Part shown: one piece after another, positions 33,617-42,566 of the stretch | Numbering within the stretch: the stretch's first letter is position 1 | Layout: every line of letters starts with the position of its first letter | NCBI GenBank assembly: GCA_013359265.1 | Contig: JABWCD010000006.1 | Location: forward strand, 265,526 to 329,525 | Reading direction: 5' to 3' | DNA: 64,000 bases | From: Candidatus Hydrogenedentota bacterium | GTDB taxonomy: Bacteria > Hydrogenedentota > Hydrogenedentia > Hydrogenedentales > SLHB01 | Made by a program: the position numbers and the translations under genes | Notes under the pieces: model-generated | Databases searched by the model: none | What the model was told of the DNA's origin: nothing | What the model saw: only the letters and a program-made list of their open reading frames with translations

Positions 33617-35683
33617 TTACTTCACGGGCGCCAGACGTAGATAATCCAATCCGAACATATAGCCTTTCTCGGCCTTCGTGTTTGCGCCGGTGATAGTGAC
33701 CATGATCGTGTTGTCGCCCTGTTTGAGGTCGAACGCGCCGAGGTTTTGTTCGGGCGTTTGAATGACACCGTTATTGAACAAATCCATGTCCTTGACGGCT
33801 TCCTTGCCGTTGATTGTCAGCGTGTGGATGCCGTAGTCGACGGCTTTGGTGAACACCGCGACAACCTCGTACGTGCCGGCTTGGTCGACCGGCACGGCGA
33901 GCGTCAATGTGTCGCCCACCTTCCCATTGCGCCACCAGAGGTGTGCGCCGCCGCTCATCGCGTCGCTGAAGTCTTGCCGCTCGGACACACCGCCGGTGCG
34001 ATCGATGATTTTGAGGTCCTCGCCCTCGAGCGCGCCCTGGACCTTCTTGGGCGCGGGGGGCGGCGGCGGGGCGATGATGCTCAGATTGTCGGCGGTCAGT
34101 TCGGCGAAGGTATCGGAACCGCCGGGCATCGCGTACCAGTACGCCGTCTCCGCCATCGCGATTTCCGTCTCCGCCCAATGCCAGACTTCCATGTCGAACT
34201 TGAATGACTTCGTAAACGGAATATTGTCGACGATGTGAAACCGGTTTACGCAGGTGTGGCCGTAATTGCCGGGTCCGTCGCAGCGCGGCTGATTGTGATA
34301 CGCATGCACGAACTTTTCAGGACAGCACCACGCGTACCCGAAGTAGTCTTCGCTACCCGTGCCAAAGTGGCTGGGAAACGATTCGCCGTCGACATAGATT
34401 TTTTCGTCTCCCTCGCCCCACCAGTCCTTCACAGGGTTCGTCACGTGCAGCATCGTGCCGACAAAGCGGCCCTTGCCGGTTGCTTCGAGAAATGTCCAGT
34501 CCTGCCGCGGGCGCGTTTTGATCGGGTACTCCGAGCGGAAACCGGCATGGAAGTACATGGAGTTCTTGGTCCATTTGTACGATCCGGTTGTGAGCTTCGC
34601 GTTACCACGGACTTCTGCGTCACCCAGGTTTCGGAGACGTATGACAAGTTCGTTTTGGAATGGAATTACCCAGTAGCTGTACATTGTCCCGTCTTCCAAA
34701 ATGCCGCAGCATACCGATTGATATGGATTCAATCCGGGGGCAGAGGCAAAAAAATCGCCCAACGGAGCGAGGACGGTTTCCTGGCCGTCCGCAATCATCT
34801 GTATCAACGTTTTGCGGAGCGTTTGGTCGGTGACATTTCCATCGAGCGTCATTTCCAGGCCAGTAACGGCCCGAGGTCCACGTATCGGCTCACCGGACGG
34901 ACCTTGGGTATTGACAAGATCGTCCGATTCGCCCGGCTTGACTAGCAACGGAATATCTACTTGGGTCGACTGATACATTTCGGAGTTGTATCGTTCGGAG
35001 TGCTGATACTCAAAGTACGGCGGCTCACCGGGACTGGCCAGTGCTCGTCCCACCTCTTCTATTTCGTTTCGGTGCGATTGCAGGAACTTCATCGAAACGG
35101 TGGGTATCTTGGTACCTTTCTTATACGTCCGATAATTGATCTGATAGTAAAAGTCCGGCTTGCTCGTTGTGACCTTGCAGTGTTTTGCGTAGGGGATCGG
35201 CAAATACGAATTCCAGCCGCGCGAGACTTCTATCGAGATCGGTTTGATGAACGGCATTCCGCCTCCGCCGAGCATGTCCGTGAGAGGCATTTCGAAAACT
35301 GGCCTGTCCTGTTTGTCAAGGTAAATGCGCACGATGCCGGCGTCGACCGGATTTGCGGACCAGAAGCGTACGATGGCGCCGGGGCCGTCGGCGTCCATCA
35401 GGACGTATTCCTTCGCGCCATTGCGTTCCTCTTCCCGCAGGTACTTTCCGCGGTCACCGTTCGCGAACCAATTCTCGTCGGTGAGCACCCTGGGATCGGT
35501 CGAATTCCGGTCGTAGCTCGAGAACTGCTTCGTCGTGTACGCCGGATCGGGGAAATACGTCAGCGCTTCGAGATCGGTCATCTCCTTCAGGAGCGACTCG
35601 AACGTGACTTTCGCGTATGACGGCACTGCCATGAGCGCGGCGAGCATGAGCAGCGCGGCACGATTGAACGGATTACAGGACAT
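33617..35683 (-). CDS. Secreted DUF2961 (GH172-type) protein with C-terminal carbohydrate-binding-like domain
   Basis: 688 residues from ATG at 35683, with GGGAGGG about 10 bp upstream, beginning a signal peptide (CNPFNRAALLMLAALMAVPSYA). Residues about 25-430 are a DUF2961 region: DADGPGAIVRFWSANP, HFGTGSEDYFGYAWC and PVKDWWGEGDEKIYVDGESFPS. Characterised GH172 members act on arabinofuranosides or difructose dianhydrides. Residues about 545-688 form a beta domain (HLWWRNGKVGDTL, AGTYEVVAVFTKA, GDNTIMVTI), probably glycan-binding. It is probably extracytoplasmic and acts on plant or algal polysaccharide. The exact substrate is unknown. Confidence 0.88.
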   Translation of the reverse strand: MSCNPFNRAALLMLAALMAVPSYAKVTFESLLKEMTDLEALTYFPDPAYTTKQFSSYDRNSTDPRVLTDENWFANGDRGKYLREEERNGAKEYVLMDADGPGAIVRFWSANPVDAGIVRIYLDKQDRPVFEMPLTDMLGGGGMPFIKPISIEVSRGWNSYLPIPYAKHCKVTTSKPDFYYQINYRTYKKGTKIPTVSMKFLQSHRNEIEEVGRALASPGEPPYFEYQHSERYNSEMYQSTQVDIPLLVKPGESDDLVNTQGPSGEPIRGPRAVTGLEMTLDGNVTDQTLRKTLIQMIADGQETVLAPLGDFFASAPGLNPYQSVCCGILEDGTMYSYWVIPFQNELVIRLRNLGDAEVRGNAKLTTGSYKWTKNSMYFHAGFRSEYPIKTRPRQDWTFLEATGKGRFVGTMLHVTNPVKDWWGEGDEKIYVDGESFPSHFGTGSEDYFGYAWCCPEKFVHAYHNQPRCDGPGNYGHTCVNRFHIVDNIPFTKSFKFDMEVWHWAETEIAMAETAYWYAMPGGSDTFAELTADNLSIIAPPPPPAPKKVQGALEGEDLKIIDRTGGVSERQDFSDAMSGGAHLWWRNGKVGDTLTLAVPVDQAGTYEVVAVFTKAVDYGIHTLTINGKEAVKDMDLFNNGVIQTPEQNLGAFDLKQGDNTIMVTITGANTKAEKGYMFGLDYLRLAPVK

Positions 35684-35700
35684 GGGAACTGGCCCTCCCT

Positions 35701-35732
35701 CGATTTTGGAGTTAGATTCTGGATTTTGGATG
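35701..35732. repeat. ATTTTGG simple repeat
   Basis: GATTTTGGAGTTAGATTCTG followed by another ATTTTGG unit, just upstream of the DUF2961 gene. Same family as 4677-4833 and 24017-24052. Confidence 0.55.
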
Positions 35733-35895
35733 AGAAGAATACAAATTGCCGCTCCGAACGTAGCCGCATGAATTGACAAAGGGCAGCGTCGAGAGCGGTT
35801 GAATTCGCGATACCCAAGACCCGATTCCCGAATCCGCTTTGACATACCCGGCATCCCGCGCCGATAATTCGCCAACTTGGGGCTGGAATCCGGGA

Positions 35896-36306
35896 ATGAA
35901 CATTTCGTCTCGCTGTGAATATGCGTGCCGGGCCGTGGTGGAGCTTGCGTTGCGCGAGCATACCGCGGCGCCGGTGACGTCGCAGCACATCGCGGAGCAG
36001 CGCGGCATCCCCGAAAAGTACCTCGTACACATTCTGCTGCAACTCAAGCGGGCAGGCATTGTGCGCAGCGTGCGCGGGTCACAGGGTGGATATCTGCTGG
36101 GCCGTTCGCCGGACGACATTACGCTGCTCAACATCGTGCGCGCGATCGACGGCGCCGTGCTCGATCCGTTGCCGGTGGACGACGCGCACGGGCGCGATCT
36201 GCGCGGGGCGTGGAAGGAAGTGGCCGGAGGCATCGAGGACGTGCTCGAACGCGTCACGGTCCGAGACCTGATGACGCGCGCGCAATCGAGTATGTATTAC
36301 ATTTGA
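35896..36306 (+). CDS. Rrf2-family transcriptional regulator lacking Fe-S cysteines
   Basis: 136 residues from ATG at 35896. The winged helix reads YACRAVVELALREH, SQHIAEQRGIPEKYLVHILLQLKRAGIVRSVRGSQGGYLLGR, the classic Rrf2 signature. IscR/NsrR-type members carry three Cys in the region after this motif; here that stretch (PVDDAHGRDLRGAW) has none, so it does not bind a cluster in the usual way. It precedes the aminotransferase gene by 32 bp on the same strand and may control it. Confidence 0.9.
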   Translation: MNISSRCEYACRAVVELALREHTAAPVTSQHIAEQRGIPEKYLVHILLQLKRAGIVRSVRGSQGGYLLGRSPDDITLLNIVRAIDGAVLDPLPVDDAHGRDLRGAWKEVAGGIEDVLERVTVRDLMTRAQSSMYYI

Positions 36307-36338
36307 GCGAATAGAAGTCAGGAGTCAGTAGGAAGCCG

Positions 36339-37598
36339 ATGGCGCAGTCGATTGAACACGAAAATGAACCGCGCGGCAATGCAATTCGCGCGCGGCTGGA
36401 TGCGATAAATGGGCGCGGACAGCGTACCTTCACGCCGACGCAGGTGGTGATCGCGAGTGCGAAGGGCGCGCGCCTGTGGACGGTCGACGGCCACGAACTG
36501 ATCGATTTCACGTCGGGCGTACTGGTGTCGAACCTCGGGCATAGCCACGCGCTGTTCGAGGAGCGCTATCGCCATTATTGCGCGGAGTTGCCGCGCACGT
36601 CGTACAACATGGTGACTGAAATCGAGGTCGAGGCCGCGGAACGCCTCGTGCGCTGCATGGACATGCCCGGGCAGCGCAAGGTGTTGTGGGCGGCAAGCGG
36701 TTCCGAGGGCATCCAAAAGGCGATGTGGTGCGCGCTGCACAAGAAGCCGGATTGCCCGATCATGCTGGCGACTCGCGGCGGATTCCACGGCAAGAAGGGC
36801 CTCGCCGGCGACGTGAGCGGCGAATCGTCGCCGAATCCGAACGTCCGGTTCATTTCCTTCCCGATGAAGGACGACCGGCCCGCGTCGTTCTACGAGAACG
36901 AACTCGATACGGTCGCGCGCGAGTGCGGCGGCCGCATCGCGCTGTTGATTACCGAACCTTACCTCGGCGCAAAAGGCTCCTGGCATCCGCCCCAGTGGTA
37001 TCACAAACTGTTGCAGGATTGGTGCCGCGCGCATGATGTCGCCGTCATCTTCGACGAGGTGCAGTCGTGCCACGGCCGAACCGGAAACATGTTTGCCTAC
37101 CAAAGCTATTGCGTCGAACCTGACCTTGTCGTCTTGGGCAAGGGACTCGCGAACGGCGAACCTGCGGCGGCGGTCGTGGGGCGCGCCGATCTGATCGATT
37201 CGCTTACATACGGCGAAGCGTCCGACACGTTCAGCGGCAATCCACACGCGTGCGCGGCGGTGTGTGCGACGCTCGATGTCTTCGAGAAAGAAGGCGTTGT
37301 CGAGCATTGCCGCGCGATGGCGCAGGTCATCGGTGAGAAGTTGCGCAAGGCAATGGATAGGTTTTCGTTTATCAACGACGTGCGCGGCGAAGGCCTTGTC
37401 TACGGCATTGAAATGGCCGACGACGCCACCGCGCAAAGCGCGGTGCTCGAGGCCTACCGCGGCGCAAACGGCAAAGGTGTGCACTTCCTCGGCCCGCTCG
37501 CGGGAAAAGTGCTGCGCGTGAGCCCGCCGCTGACGATCACCGAGGCTGAACTCGACGCAGCGTTCGCGGTGCTCGATGTCGTGTGGTCGCGCCTCTAA
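36339..37598 (+). CDS. Class-III PLP-dependent aminotransferase
   Basis: 419 residues. The class-III fold has FTSGVLVSNLGHSH near the N-terminus, a cofactor phosphate loop AASGSEGIQKA, the PLP-ring Asp239 in VIFDEVQS, and the Schiff-base Lys268 in LGKGLANG. Related enzymes transfer amino groups from GABA, ornithine, acetylornithine or diamines; no residue lets me choose among them. An Rrf2 regulator lies immediately upstream, and a sugar-nucleotide-type epimerase follows 144 bp later. Confidence 0.92.
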   Translation: MAQSIEHENEPRGNAIRARLDAINGRGQRTFTPTQVVIASAKGARLWTVDGHELIDFTSGVLVSNLGHSHALFEERYRHYCAELPRTSYNMVTEIEVEAAERLVRCMDMPGQRKVLWAASGSEGIQKAMWCALHKKPDCPIMLATRGGFHGKKGLAGDVSGESSPNPNVRFISFPMKDDRPASFYENELDTVARECGGRIALLITEPYLGAKGSWHPPQWYHKLLQDWCRAHDVAVIFDEVQSCHGRTGNMFAYQSYCVEPDLVVLGKGLANGEPAAAVVGRADLIDSLTYGEASDTFSGNPHACAAVCATLDVFEKEGVVEHCRAMAQVIGEKLRKAMDRFSFINDVRGEGLVYGIEMADDATAQSAVLEAYRGANGKGVHFLGPLAGKVLRVSPPLTITEAELDAAFAVLDVVWSRL

Positions 37599-37742
37599 CC
37601 GTTTTCCCTTCATAAAGCAGGTTGGGCTGCGACTGGCCGGATCCGGCGGCTGGAGCGCGATGCACGCTCGCGGGAACGACCGGCGCTCTGAAATTCGTGG
37701 CGGCGCGTTGACACGGTTTACAGGGGGTTGAGGTTGCGCGCA

Positions 37743-38687
37743 ATGGGCGGAACATTTCGTAGATGCGTTGTGACGGGCGCGTACGGGTATAGCGGGCGAT
37801 ACATCGCGCAGCGGCTTTTGGACAAAGGTTGCGATGTGGCGACGCTGACCAATTCGGGGTCGCGAGGGAACCCGTTTGGGGGGCGCGTTCCGGCGTGGCC
37901 GCTCGACTTCTCTAATACCTGCGCGTTGGAAAAGTCATTGCTCGGCGTGGATGTGTTGGTCAACACGTATTGGGTGCGGTTCAACTGTAAACATTTCACG
38001 TTTGCGGAGGCGGTCCACAACAGTGCTGTCTTGTTCAACGCGGCGAAACGGGCGGGCGTTGGGCGCGTGGTGCACGTGAGCATTACGAATCCCTCGCGGG
38101 ACTCGCCGTTCGAGTATTTTCGCGGGAAGGCGCAGGTGGAGGATGCGTTGCGGGAAACGGGGCTTTCGCACGCGATCTTGCGTCCTGCCGTATTGTTCGG
38201 CGGCGCGGACATTCTGATTAACAATATCGCATGGGCGCTGCGGCGTTTTCCGATCTTTGGTGTATTTGGCGATGGGGAGTACAAGGTTCAGCCGATTCAC
38301 GTCGAGGATTTTGCGGACCTTGCCGTGGAGCTGGCGTCGGAGACAGAAAACCGTGTTGTAAATGGGATTGGTCCTGAGACGTTCACGTATCGCGGACTTG
38401 TTGAAGCGGTCGCAACCGCGATTGGCGTGCGCAGGCGAATTGTGTCTATGCCGGCTGCGATGGGATACGCGGCGAGTCGTGCGGCGAGTTTACTTACGGG
38501 CGACATCGTGCTGACGTGGGAGGAAATTGGGGCGATTATGGCGGGGTTGCTCTATGTCGATGCGCCACCGCGCGGTAGCATCACGTTGACGAAATGGGCG
38601 AGCGAACACGAGGGAACATTGGGCAGGCGCTATGCAAATGAATTGCAGCGGCGCCTGGATCGCGTCACGCCATACGGACAGGCTTGA
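37743..38687 (+). CDS. NAD(P)-dependent extended/atypical SDR epimerase-dehydratase
   Basis: 314 residues from ATG at 37743 (an in-frame TTG at 37728 is less likely; GAGG lies about 9 bp before the ATG). The Rossmann motif is TGAYGYSG at the N-terminus. FEYFRGKAQVEDALRETGLSHAILRPAVLFG matches atypical SDRs of the NmrA/NDUFA9-like group, where the active-site Tyr-Lys pair sits in YFRGK. IHVEDFADLAVE is the second conserved block. Substrate unknown. It may act on a nucleotide sugar or a quinone-linked process. Confidence 0.88.
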   Translation: MGGTFRRCVVTGAYGYSGRYIAQRLLDKGCDVATLTNSGSRGNPFGGRVPAWPLDFSNTCALEKSLLGVDVLVNTYWVRFNCKHFTFAEAVHNSAVLFNAAKRAGVGRVVHVSITNPSRDSPFEYFRGKAQVEDALRETGLSHAILRPAVLFGGADILINNIAWALRRFPIFGVFGDGEYKVQPIHVEDFADLAVELASETENRVVNGIGPETFTYRGLVEAVATAIGVRRRIVSMPAAMGYAASRAASLLTGDIVLTWEEIGAIMAGLLYVDAPPRGSITLTKWASEHEGTLGRRYANELQRRLDRVTPYGQA

Positions 38688-38700
38688 ACCGTGCCGCCGG

Positions 38701-38773
38701 GGTGGGGCGAGGCTCCGTCCGAGCCGAAACAAAAGTGACTTGACTGGCGGCTCGGACGGAGCCTCGCCCCACC
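38701..38773. repeat. Perfect 26-bp inverted repeat, 21-nt loop
   Basis: Arms at 38701-38726 (starting GGTGGGGCGAGG) and 38748-38773 (ending CTCGCCCCACC) are exact reverse complements. The hairpin fills the gap between two convergent genes and could terminate both, but there is no T-tract on either side. The perfection suggests a recent mobile-type insertion. Confidence 0.85.
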
Positions 38774-38801
38774 CTAACCCCCGGCACGCAGTTTGACAGG
38801 A

Positions 38802-41800
38802 TCAATTCTGATCCAGCGCAAACGCGACGTACGCGTCGCCAAGTTCTGTGCCTAGCTTGCCGCCGCCGGTGGCCGCGATAACGACGTATTCTTTGCCGTT
38901 GGCTTCATAGATGGTTGGGGGCGCATATCCGCCGAAGGGAAGGTCGTGTTCCCACAGGACGGCGCCGTTGTCGGCGTCGAACGCACGCAATTTCAGATCG
39001 GCCGCGCCCGCGCAGAAAATCACGCCGCCGGCGGTGATGGAAGGACCGCCAAAGTTTTCCGCGCCGGTGTTGTCGTCGCCCCAGAACGCGAGATCGGGAT
39101 AGATGCCGAGAGGCACCTGCCACACGAGTTTGCCGGACGCGAGGTCGATGCAGTTCAGCGTGCCGTAGGGCGGTTTGCAGCCGGGGTAGCCTTCGTCGTC
39201 GCTGAGGCGCGGATAGCCATTGTGCGTGAAGCGCGGGACGCCGCCTGTCGCGGCGGGACGCTTCGCGGATTCGGGTACATCGCGGAGGAACAGGAACTCG
39301 ATCAGCGCGTTGACTTCCTCGTCGGTGAGTGTCGCGAATGACGGCATAAGGTTCTTGCCATTCTTGATCTGGTTGCGCACGTCGTCGTCCTTGAGGCGGC
39401 GGTTGAGGCCCTGCAAGGGAGGGTTCGTGCCGACGCCATAGCGATCGGGGCCGTGGCAGCGCAGGCAGTTCGCCTCGTAAAGTTGCTGGCCCTTGGTCGG
39501 CGGGGCGTTCGGATCGCGGACTACGTCGTCGGGGCGGAAGAGCGTGACGATCCAAGGGACGTGGTTGCTCGACACGTACACACGGCCGGTATTCGGATCG
39601 AAACAGCCGCCGGTCCACTCGGCGCCGCCGTGAAACCCGTAGAGCGCGACGGGCTTGTTTTCGATCATGGGTTGATACCAGCCGTAGCTCGCGTTGGCGA
39701 GTTGTTTCATAACATGCGCGTGCGCGTTCTCGGTGCGATCGGTCACGTCGTCGAGCGTGAACTGTTGGCGCGCGAAGGGTTGCGGAAGGTCGATGTCGGG
39801 TTGGTAAGGCCAGGTGCGTTCGCCGGGCACGGTGGAGACGGGCGCGCGGCGCAAACGAATGGGGAAGAGACTCTCGCCCGTGACGCGATCGAGGACGAGC
39901 GTGTTGCCGATCTTGGTGAACTGCGCGACGGCGTCGACTTTCCTGCCCTGCCAATTGAACGAGACAAGCATCGGCGGCGCGGGGATGTCAAGGTCCCAGA
40001 TATCGTGGCGCAGTTCCTGAAAATGCCAGAGGCGCTTGCCGGTCAGTGCGTCGAGCGCGATGACGCAGTTTGCGAATAGATTCTGGCCGGTATGCGTGTT
40101 GCCGGCGAAGTTTGGTTTCGGCGAACCGGTCGAGACGTAGGCGATGCCGCGTTGATCGTCGAGCGCGATGCCGCCCCAGCAGTTCGCGCCGTCCTCGGGA
40201 TCGGTCCACGTGTCGCGCGCGTATTCGCCGTCGTGCGGGATGGTGTGGAAGGTCCAGAGTGGTTGGCCGGTTGCGAGGTCGTAGGCCGAGACGTCGCGCA
40301 GGTAGTTTGCGACGACAATTGCGTTCTTGAAAACGGCGGGCGCGATGCGGACTTCGCCGGTCACGACTTTACCGTGATCGCCGAAGTCCGCACAGAGCTG
40401 GCCGGTTTTCGGATCGAGCGCGTACAGCCAGTTTCCGGCGCTGAACAGCAGTCGCGGGCCGAGATCGCCTGCGCCGGGCCAAAAGGTAAGGCCTCGGAAT
40501 GCGGGTTGGCCGTCGGGTTTGAATCGCCACAACTCATTGCCGTTCGTGGCGTCGACGGCGGCGACATGTTGTCCGGAGGTCGGCGCGTACATGACGCCAT
40601 CGACGATGATCGGGTTGCTTTGGACGTTTGCCGGGCCGTCGCCGGAGCGGTACTCCCAGACTTTCTTTAGTTGCGACGCATTGGCTTTGGTGATTTGCGT
40701 AAGCGGCGCGTAGCGCGTGTTGTGATTGCCGCCGTGCGATCGGTTCCACGTCGCGTAGTAGTTGGCGGGAAGCGGTTGCGCGGGCGTGAGCGAATCGGCA
40801 TGGGCGGCAGGAATGACCTGAAATTCAGGTAGTGCGGTGCGGCGCGTGGGGTCTTCGATTTCGACGCGCGCTTCTTTCGCGCCTACGCGGAAGTGCGGGC
40901 GGGTCCCCTTCGGAGGCGCGCCGTCGAGCTGCGGCACGAGCCATTCGAGTCCATCGAGATTGTCGAGCAGCGTTTGTTCGGCGTCGTCCATCGTGTGGCC
41001 AAGAATGCCGATGGGACCCTTGTAGCCACTGTCGCGGATGGTGCGCAGCAACGCGAGGTCGAGATCGCCGTTGCCGATGGGCATGATTTTCAGGCCCTTC
41101 GCTTCGGCGTCTTTCGACATGCCGTTGAGGTTGAGACAATAGAGGTACGGCAGCATCGCCTGGAGCAGTTGCGGAAAGCGGTCGAGGTGCGCGTGGCCAT
41201 GGTGCAGGTTGTAGACGATGCCGACGTTCGGCGCGTTGAGCGCCTTGATGATTTCGATTTGGTTCTCCGGTTCGCCAAACCACCCGCCGTGATTGTAGAG
41301 GCCGACCTTGCAGCCGATGGCGGCGGCAGCGTCGACGATGGGACGCAGGGCGAGCACCGCGGCGTCGATGCGTTGTTTGTGTTCCTCCGGCGTGCATTGC
41401 ACGTCGCCGAAACCTTGCGATACCCACAGTTCTGTCTTGACGTCATGGCGCTTCAACACGTCCAGGATAGTTTTGGCTTCGTCATTCAGCGCGCCGGGGA
41501 ACCAGAACGCGCTGAGTTCGATGTTCCAGCGCTTGAGCGTTTCAAGTTCCTCGTCGAACGTGGAGATGTGTTCCGCGCGCCAGTCGTAGGCAAATTTGAA
41601 GAGGTTCATGCGCGCGAGCATTTCCGCGCGGGCCTCCGGTCCGCGCTGCTTTGCGTCGAACGGGACGATGCACCACGCAACGAGATTGGAGCGGTCGAAG
41701 AGGTTGACACCTTGAGTGGGAGTGCCTTCGTCAGCCAACGTGGGTGCGCCAGTCATCAAGAACAGGCAGATTACGAACAGTACGCCGGCACACACGGGAA

Positions 41801-41813
41801 GTTGTAGCTTCAT
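38802..41813 (-). CDS. Exported fusion: TIM-barrel sugar isomerase-like, PQQ dehydrogenase propeller with inserted cytochrome c
   Basis: 1003 residues. A signal peptide covers about residues 1-27 (ending TLA). Residues about 35-310 resemble xylose-isomerase-like TIM-barrel proteins (WNIELSAFWFPGA, CKVGLYNHGGWFGEPENQIEII, GIVYNLHHGHAH). Residues about 345-1003 are a quinoprotein propeller (YAPLTQITKANASQLKKVWEYRSGDG, YALDPKTGQLCADFG, WDLDIPAPPML, AFDADNGAVLWEHDLPFGGYAPPTIYEANGKEYV). A class-I cytochrome c is inserted near residue 783, with CLRCH (C783, C786, H787) and the axial Met in NLMPSFATL. It probably oxidises sugars or alcohols in the periplasm with PQQ and passes electrons through the internal haem. 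Confidence 0.85.
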   Translation of the reverse strand: MKLQLPVCAGVLFVICLFLMTGAPTLADEGTPTQGVNLFDRSNLVAWCIVPFDAKQRGPEARAEMLARMNLFKFAYDWRAEHISTFDEELETLKRWNIELSAFWFPGALNDEAKTILDVLKRHDVKTELWVSQGFGDVQCTPEEHKQRIDAAVLALRPIVDAAAAIGCKVGLYNHGGWFGEPENQIEIIKALNAPNVGIVYNLHHGHAHLDRFPQLLQAMLPYLYCLNLNGMSKDAEAKGLKIMPIGNGDLDLALLRTIRDSGYKGPIGILGHTMDDAEQTLLDNLDGLEWLVPQLDGAPPKGTRPHFRVGAKEARVEIEDPTRRTALPEFQVIPAAHADSLTPAQPLPANYYATWNRSHGGNHNTRYAPLTQITKANASQLKKVWEYRSGDGPANVQSNPIIVDGVMYAPTSGQHVAAVDATNGNELWRFKPDGQPAFRGLTFWPGAGDLGPRLLFSAGNWLYALDPKTGQLCADFGDHGKVVTGEVRIAPAVFKNAIVVANYLRDVSAYDLATGQPLWTFHTIPHDGEYARDTWTDPEDGANCWGGIALDDQRGIAYVSTGSPKPNFAGNTHTGQNLFANCVIALDALTGKRLWHFQELRHDIWDLDIPAPPMLVSFNWQGRKVDAVAQFTKIGNTLVLDRVTGESLFPIRLRRAPVSTVPGERTWPYQPDIDLPQPFARQQFTLDDVTDRTENAHAHVMKQLANASYGWYQPMIENKPVALYGFHGGAEWTGGCFDPNTGRVYVSSNHVPWIVTLFRPDDVVRDPNAPPTKGQQLYEANCLRCHGPDRYGVGTNPPLQGLNRRLKDDDVRNQIKNGKNLMPSFATLTDEEVNALIEFLFLRDVPESAKRPAATGGVPRFTHNGYPRLSDDEGYPGCKPPYGTLNCIDLASGKLVWQVPLGIYPDLAFWGDDNTGAENFGGPSITAGGVIFCAGAADLKLRAFDADNGAVLWEHDLPFGGYAPPTIYEANGKEYVVIAATGGGKLGTELGDAYVAFALDQN

Positions 41814-41880
41814 TCCGATTTCCCTTGATAAGTTTCGCGCGTTCCGGAATCTATCAGAATGAGCGACGTTGGTTCACCTC

Positions 41881-41909
41881 TTGTTAAAAGGCGGCTAATT
41901 GCATACTAT
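41881..41909 (+). promoter_or_regulatory. Promoter of the toxin-antitoxin operon
   Basis: TTGTTA, 17 bp, TACTAT, 66 bp before the antitoxin ATG, within an AT-rich patch. Confidence 0.55.
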
Positions 41910-41974
41910 TTATACGTAAACTTGTGAATCGTGTTCGGCGATATAGAGGCCCTTCGCACGAGGAGAAATACACG

Positions 41975-42199
41975 ATGTCTCTGTCGGTAGAAGCAATTGA
42001 AGCAGAAGCGCTCGGATTGCCCGCGGCAGAGCGGGCACGCCTGATTGAGCGGCTGATAAGCAGTTTGGATATGGATCCGGAGGTTGAAGATGCTTGGGCC
42101 GCAGAAGTGGAGCGGCGATACGCGGAATTCGAGAGCGGTTCCGTAACATTAGTTTCCGGTCCGGAAACACTTGCCAGTCTAAAGAACGAATTTCGATGA
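41975..42199 (+). CDS. Antitoxin, addiction-module component (TIGR02574-like)
   Basis: 74 residues from ATG at 41975, with AGGAGA 8-9 bp upstream. The pattern EAIEAEALGLPAAERARLIERLISSLD is the hallmark of this small antitoxin family, which pairs with ParE/RelE toxins. The rest is acidic (DPEVEDAWAAEVERRYAEFESG). The stop overlaps the toxin ATG (ATGA), so the two are co-translated. The antitoxin is expected to neutralise the toxin and repress the operon. Confidence 0.92.
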   Translation: MSLSVEAIEAEALGLPAAERARLIERLISSLDMDPEVEDAWAAEVERRYAEFESGSVTLVSGPETLASLKNEFR

Positions 42200-42489
42200 A
42201 ATACTGGCTGCATCCTGAGGCGCGTGAAGACCTTCGGGATGCGGCAAGTTTTTGTATGGACCGCGCCGGCGCCGCGTTCTCGCAAAGGTTTCTGTCGGAA
42301 TTCGAGCATGCCGTCGATTTGCTCCTGCGACATCCTTACCTCGGCTCAGCCTGGCGCTATGGTAAACGTCGCCTCCATATGCGCCGTTTCCCATACTCAA
42401 TCATTTACACGGTAGCAGGCGAGCAGATTCAGATTTTTGCGGTTGCTCACCATAGCCGCCGCCCTGGTTACTGGCGGAAACGCAAATAG
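42196..42489 (+). CDS. ParE/RelE-superfamily toxin
   Basis: 97 residues. The opening YWLHPEAREDLRDAASFC and the ending LHMRRFPYSIIYTVAGEQIQIFAVAHHSRRPGYWRKR follow the ParE/RelE fold, with the conserved FPY.I.Y strand and C-terminal basic residues. ParE-type toxins inhibit gyrase; RelE-type toxins cut ribosome-bound mRNA. The family subtype here looks ParE-like. The ATG overlaps the antitoxin stop. Confidence 0.92.
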   Translation: MKYWLHPEAREDLRDAASFCMDRAGAAFSQRFLSEFEHAVDLLLRHPYLGSAWRYGKRRLHMRRFPYSIIYTVAGEQIQIFAVAHHSRRPGYWRKRK

Positions 42490-42566
42490 ACTCCGGGTTG
42501 TAGAGGTCGGTATTTGTCCACTTTTCCGCGCTCCAGCGTTTATTATGCAAAGGAGCGCAGAACGCC

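Noticed and set aside
38701..38773. Classical intrinsic terminator
   Set aside because: Very strong stem, but no run of T residues on either strand after it. Kept as a repeat with possible terminator function.
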